Shown here piece by piece: positions 5,808 to 9,078 of a stretch of DNA of 9,078 nt. The notes below the pieces were generated by a model. That model saw nothing but the letters and a program-made list of their open reading frames with translations. It had not been told where the DNA came from and did not search any database. The position numbers were made by a program, and so were the translations under genes. Source of the DNA: JBFLVN01 sp040758475 (GTDB lineage: Bacteria; JAGRBM01); assembly GCA_040758475.1 (NCBI GenBank), contig JBFLVN010000150.1:1-9078 (forward strand). Direction: 5' to 3'. How positions within the stretch are numbered: the stretch's first letter is position 1; every line of letters starts with the position of its first letter.

Positions 5808-6833
5808 TTATTTATCCCGCGCCAGGAGGAGTTTGGCAAAGCGCACGAGCCTTGCCCGGGCGGCCGTATCAGAGAGGGCTTCGAGGGAAGCGATGGCGGC
5901 TGCTGTTTCGGTTTCGAGCGCCGTCCGCACCCGGTCCAGGGCGCCGCATTGGACGAGTTCACCTGCGAGGCGCGCGATCTCTTCTTCTGAAGGAGGCGGC
6001 GCATCGCGACGGACGTTTGCCTCGAACCACTTGCGGGCGGCGGGGCTCATCTCGCAGGCGTAGATCACGGCGAGGGAGGGCTTTCCTTCCTTCAAGTCCG
6101 AACGCACGGCCTTTCCGACGTGGGCCCCCTCGCCCACCCAGTCGAGCCAGTCGTCCAGGATCTGGAACGCCACGCCCGCGCCGCGCCCGAAGGCCCGGAG
6201 GGCCTTGGCGGTTTTTTCATCGGCGCCGCCCATGACGGCGCCCGCCTCCGCCGCCCAGGCGAAGAGGGCCGCGGTCTTGCAGTCCACGATCTGCCGGTAG
6301 ATGGCCTCGGGAACGTCCGGCCGGAAGAGCCATTCTTCCTGCACGACCTCCCCTTCCACCATGTCCTGGAGGCAGCGGTTGTAACTGCGAAGAATCTCCT
6401 CGCGGCTTGTCTTGAGGGCCGCTTCCATGGCGCGCGTCAGGAGAAAATCCCCCGCCAGCACGCTGATCCGGTTCCCGTGGAGAATCCGCGGCGCCGGCAT
6501 GCCGCGGCGCTGGGCCGCGTCGTCGATTACGTCGTCGTGGAGGAGCGTCGCCGTGTGGGTGAGTTCAGCGGCGAGCGCGATGGGGTCGGCGTATTGGGCC
6601 CGCGCCCCGATCGCCGAGCAGCAAAGCCATGCGAGGAGCGGGCGGACTCGCTTTCCGCCGGCCTCGATGAGCTGGAGGGCCGCCTGCGGCACGGGCGCCC
6701 GCGAGCCCTTGGCGCTCTCCCGCAGGCCCGTCTCCAGGCGTTCTAATTCGCCCTCAAAATCAGAACGAAGGTTCTTCCAAAGGGAGCGGTAGCGAAGGCG
6801 TTCGGTGAGGCTAAGCGCGTTGGGAAGGGACAC
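5808..6833 (-). CDS. Trans-polyprenyl diphosphate synthase (long chain)
   Basis: A soluble all-helical enzyme of 341 residues that condenses isopentenyl diphosphate onto an allylic primer. It shows GGKRVRP (59-65), the first aspartate-rich motif DDVID (100-104) in LLHDDVIDDA, and the second, DDWLD (227-231) in FQILDDWLDWVG, followed by EGKPSL (249-254). The residue five before the first aspartate is alanine (A95), not the bulky aromatic that stops short-chain synthases, so a product of roughly C30-C45 is likely (IspB/HepT class); the exact length cannot be read. The start is a GTG with GAGGAG 8 nt upstream. It is first in a two-gene unit with the menA-like gene, so it most likely supplies the quinone side chain. 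A promoter probably lies in the AT-rich 162 bp upstream. Confidence 0.9.
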   Translation of the reverse strand: MSLPNALSLTERLRYRSLWKNLRSDFEGELERLETGLRESAKGSRAPVPQAALQLIEAGGKRVRPLLAWLCCSAIGARAQYADPIALAAELTHTATLLHDDVIDDAAQRRGMPAPRILHGNRISVLAGDFLLTRAMEAALKTSREEILRSYNRCLQDMVEGEVVQEEWLFRPDVPEAIYRQIVDCKTAALFAWAAEAGAVMGGADEKTAKALRAFGRGAGVAFQILDDWLDWVGEGAHVGKAVRSDLKEGKPSLAVIYACEMSPAARKWFEANVRRDAPPPSEEEIARLAGELVQCGALDRVRTALETETAAAIASLEALSDTAARARLVRFAKLLLARDK

Positions 6834-6995
6834 GGAGCGGTCTCCTCGGGGAGGATGGAAAACAAGCGAGGCGCCAGGCCCCTCCCCCTCCCGTCGAGGC
6901 CCAGCGTCGGGCGGGATAGTATCATTTCTTTCAGAAAAGAATGAAATAATTCATTGAAAATTCAGAACCGGAAAGAATTCAAAGAAATCAGTGGG
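6834..6995. other. AT-rich intergenic leader upstream of the prenyl synthase-menA unit
   Basis: The segment 6915-6990 is markedly AT-richer than its surroundings, as expected for a promoter region. On the minus strand GATACTAT (6922-6915) could be a -10 box, but no good -35 box is seen at 16-18 bp. The DNA around 6920-6950 is weakly symmetric (ATTTCTTTC against GAATGAAAT). No convincing terminator follows the lipoprotein gene that ends at 6996. Confidence 0.3.
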
Positions 6996-7508
6996 TTAAC
7001 GAAAGGGGTTGGGGTTGTAGCCAAACTCTTCGGGAACGCCCGAGACATGGACGGCGTCCACCACCCCGTCCGGCCCCAGGCGTACCCTCACAAAAGACGC
7101 CCGCTCGCCCGCCGCGCCGAAGATGAGGGGAACATATCCCCTCGCCCCAAGGGCGATCGTGGCCACCTGAACGCCCCGGCCGAAGTCGATCTCGCTGCTT
7201 CGGGAACGGGTCCCTACCCACAGAAGACACAGACTATCGGGCGTTTCCAGAACGTGGGGCCTCGCGCCGGGAAGCTCGGGGAAATCCAGCTCGAAATCCA
7301 CCCCCGAGGCGCCGAATTCCCCGGCCATCTCCTCGCAAAACGCATCCGGCGGACCAAGGACATCGAGAACCTCTTGGAGCGTACTCTTCCGCGACTCGAT
7401 CGCGAGTGCGCATTCCCGGGACGGCGGGCTCCCCATGTGAAAGTTCAGGATGGTGCAACCCTGCGCGAAGCAGAGAAGAACCAAGAGGAACGGAAGGATT
7501 TTTCTCAC
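6996..7508 (-). CDS. Lipoprotein with BamE/SmpA-like motif (second of tandem pair)
   Basis: A 170-residue protein from a GTG at 7508. The frame is open for a further hundred codons upstream, but that part is low-complexity and arginine-rich and overlaps the preceding gene. The chosen start gives a clean lipoprotein signal, VRKILPFLLVLLCFAQGC, with lipobox FAQGC and Cys18 as lipidation site; the residue after it (T) does not suggest inner-membrane retention. STLQEVLDVLGPPDA (42-56) matches the helix-turn motif of the SmpA/OmlA (BamE-like) fold, and FVRVRLGPDGVVDAVHVSG (139-157) its final strands. The GTG overlaps the upstream stop as GTGA, so translation is coupled. It is probably an outer-membrane-tethered periplasmic protein; the role is unknown and it is not necessarily part of the BAM complex. 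Confidence 0.82.
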   Translation of the reverse strand: MRKILPFLLVLLCFAQGCTILNFHMGSPPSRECALAIESRKSTLQEVLDVLGPPDAFCEEMAGEFGASGVDFELDFPELPGARPHVLETPDSLCLLWVGTRSRSSEIDFGRGVQVATIALGARGYVPLIFGAAGERASFVRVRLGPDGVVDAVHVSGVPEEFGYNPNPFR

Positions 7509-7876
7509 GGCTTGAGGCGGAACTCCGCCTTGGGCGAATCGCTCCGGTAAGCCACGTTCGTCACGAGGCCGTTCGAATCGAAGGCGACCAGCAGACGGTC
7601 GGGCTTTAAATCCAGGTTTCCCCAATTTACGAGGAGCAGGAAAAGGAGGAAGGCTTTCCCTTCGTCGTAGCGGTAAAGATAGACGTCTCCCGATCCAAGT
7701 CGCGCCACGGCATCCGGCGCTCCAAGAAGCGCATCCACTTCCTGTCGGGTCGTCTGCCCGGCGACGATCTTGGAGACTTTCTCGGGGTCGGGTCTTCCGC
7801 CGATCTTGGCGCGGTACCAGGCGCAACCGGGCGAAGCGAAAATCAAAACCGCCAGGAACAAGGCCGTCTTTCGCAT
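7505..7876 (-). CDS. Small lipoprotein with BamE/SmpA-like domain (first of tandem pair)
   Basis: A 123-residue lipoprotein. The ATG at 7876 is chosen over an in-frame ATG at 7918 because AGGGGAGG lies 5 nt upstream, and the product then begins with a signal, MRKTALFLAVLIFASPGC, whose lipobox ASPGC puts the lipidated cysteine at 18. The longer form would overlap tyrS. The mature part has DPEKVSKIVAGQTTRQEVDALLGAPDA (30-56), the classic SmpA/OmlA (BamE-like) start with GxTTRQEVxxLLGxP, then DVYLYRY (64-70), an unusual very hydrophobic patch FLLFLLLVNWG (76-86) and closing strands DRLLVAFDSNGLVTNVAYR (93-111). BamE-like domains assist outer-membrane assembly or other periplasmic tasks. It follows tyrS by 34 bp and overlaps the next lipoprotein gene by 4 nt. 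Confidence 0.87.
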   Translation of the reverse strand: MRKTALFLAVLIFASPGCAWYRAKIGGRPDPEKVSKIVAGQTTRQEVDALLGAPDAVARLGSGDVYLYRYDEGKAFLLFLLLVNWGNLDLKPDRLLVAFDSNGLVTNVAYRSDSPKAEFRLKP

Positions 7877-7910
7877 GGGAACCTCCCCTGAGTCGCGCGA
7901 ATCTGTAGTT

Positions 7911-9078
7911 CTATTCAAAAACCACTTTCGCGAAATGGCGCTTCCCTACTTTGAGGAGCCGCTCGCCCTGGGCGGGAATTTCGGCGTGGGCATCGGTCAC
8001 TTTCTCGCCGTCCAGGGAAACTCCGCCCTGCTCGATCTTCCGCCGGGCGTCCGAATTGGATTCGGCCGTCTTAGTTTCGACAAGGAGTTTGTCGATCCGA
8101 CACTTCTCCCCTTTGGAGAACTTGAAGACGGGCAAGTCGTCTGGAATGCCGCCCTTCTTCCCATGAACGCGGTTAAATTCGGCCTGGGCCGCATCGGCCG
8201 CGTCTTTGCCGTGGTAACGGGCCACCATCTCGTGGGCGAGCTTTTCCTTGGCCGCCTTGGGATTCATCGCCCCCGACTTCACGTCGGCCTTGACGCGCGA
8301 AAACTCTTCGGCGGAGATGGACGAAAGGAGCTCGTAGAAACTGAGCATGAGTTCGTCCGAAACGCTCATCACTTTCCCGAACATATCGGAGGGCGGCTCC
8401 GTGATCCCGATGGAATTCCCGTAGCTCTTGCTCATCTTCTGGACGCCATCCAGCCCCACGAGGAGCGGCATCATGACGAGCGCTTGGGGGTGTTTGTTGC
8501 CGTGGGCTTCCTGGATCGCCCGGCCGACGAGCAAGTTGAAGCGCTGGTCCTGGCCGCCCAATTCCACGTCCGCCTGAAGGGCCACGGAATCGTACCCCTG
8601 CACGAGCGGGTAGAGGAATTCGTGGATCGAGATGGGCTGGGCAGCTTTGTAGCGCTTGGAAAAGTCATCGCGCTCCAGGATGCGCGCGACCGTGTAATGG
8701 GACGAGAGGCGCACCAGATCGGCCGCGCTCATTTTCTCCATCCACTCGGAATTAAAGCGGACTTCGGTTTTCGATTTATCCAGAATCTTGAAAACCTGAT
8801 CCTGGTAGGTCTTGGCGTTCTTGAGGATTTCCTCTTTGGAAAGCGGCGGCCGGGTGGCCGAGCGGCCCGAAGGATCGCCGATCATGGCGGTGAAATCCCC
8901 GATCAGGAAAATGACCTGGTGCCCCAACTCCTGAAAATGCCGGAGCTTGTGAAGGAGGACCGTGTGGCCCAGGTGCAGGTCCGGCGCCGTGGGGTCAAAA
9001 CCCGCCTTGACGCGCAAGGGCTTTCCCGTTTCGATCGAATGGCGGATCTTCTTCTTGAGGTCTTCCTCCGGAAGAACT
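7911..9078 (-). CDS. tyrS: Tyrosyl-tRNA synthetase (N-terminus beyond right edge)
   Basis: This cytoplasmic class I synthetase charges tRNA-Tyr with tyrosine. The 388 visible codons start with PEEDLKKKIRHSIETGKPLRVKAGFDPTAPDLHLGH; only some 10-25 residues should be missing, since the family is about 400-420 long. The HIGH motif is HLGH (visible residues 35-38) and the KMSKS loop is intact (214-218, in VQKMSKSYGN). VELGGQDQRFNLLVGR (171-186) is the tyrosine-site helix region. The S4 RNA-binding domain forms the C-terminus (about 328-388, CRIDKLLVETKTA and GGVSLDGEKV). The form with an HLGH motif in FDPTAPDLHLGH fits the TyrZ-like subgroup more than E. coli TyrS. The two lipoprotein genes follow 34 bp downstream and may be co-transcribed. 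Confidence 0.97.
   Translation of the reverse strand, partial: VLPEEDLKKKIRHSIETGKPLRVKAGFDPTAPDLHLGHTVLLHKLRHFQELGHQVIFLIGDFTAMIGDPSGRSATRPPLSKEEILKNAKTYQDQVFKILDKSKTEVRFNSEWMEKMSAADLVRLSSHYTVARILERDDFSKRYKAAQPISIHEFLYPLVQGYDSVALQADVELGGQDQRFNLLVGRAIQEAHGNKHPQALVMMPLLVGLDGVQKMSKSYGNSIGITEPPSDMFGKVMSVSDELMLSFYELLSSISAEEFSRVKADVKSGAMNPKAAKEKLAHEMVARYHGKDAADAAQAEFNRVHGKKGGIPDDLPVFKFSKGEKCRIDKLLVETKTAESNSDARRKIEQGGVSLDGEKVTDAHAEIPAQGERLLKVGKRHFAKVVFE

Noticed and set aside
4356..5990. Plus-strand open frame of 544 codons
   Set aside because: It is antisense across three genes with clear family motifs. The product is low-complexity (G, E, R, D, P-rich), has no domain and is a by-product of high GC in the third codon position of the minus-strand genes.
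7509..7826. N-terminal extension of the second lipoprotein to 276 residues
   Set aside because: The added part lies wholly over the preceding gene in another frame, is arginine-rich and would hide the lipoprotein signal.
7877..7918. Upstream start (7918) for the first lipoprotein
   Set aside because: It would bury the signal peptide behind 14 polar residues and overlap the end of tyrS; the ATG at 7876 has a better ribosome binding site and an exact lipobox spacing.

Overview
The window is GC-rich bacterial chromosome. All nine genes I can support lie on the minus strand, so transcription runs from right to left. The organism is probably Gram-negative: there are two lipoproteins with BamE-like repeats, a secreted protein with a Sec signal peptide, and a menaquinone-type prenylation pair. 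Starts on GTG are common. Nothing here fixes the phylum. No tRNA, rRNA, transposase, phage gene or CRISPR array is visible.

Reading right to left: (1) tyrS, missing only its first residues beyond the right edge. (2) Two small lipoprotein genes, the second overlapping the first by 4 nt, which look like tandem paralogues. (3) After 162 bp of AT-richer DNA, a two-gene unit of a long-chain trans-polyprenyl diphosphate synthase and a MenA-like UbiA-family prenyltransferase, 9 bp apart. Together they would make the isoprenoid tail and attach it to the quinone head group. (4) A GbsR/MarR-type winged-helix regulator. (5) After 181 bp holding a near-consensus sigma-70 promoter and two copies of a perfect 18-bp palindrome, a luciferase-like flavin monooxygenase gene closed by a strong Rho-independent terminator. 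(6) A 515-bp gene-free stretch with short repeats spaced in multiples of 80 bp and overlapping, mutually exclusive inverted repeats. (7) A DUF523 (TudS-like) plus DUF1722 fusion protein. (8) A secreted eight-cysteine protein of unknown family that runs off the left edge.

The most system-like part is the regulator, paired operators and monooxygenase, which reads as a ligand-responsive oxidation switch of unknown substrate. The most unexplained DNA is the repeat region downstream of the monooxygenase terminator. Most of the rest is ordinary core metabolism. I see no clearly new multi-gene defence or biosynthetic system.
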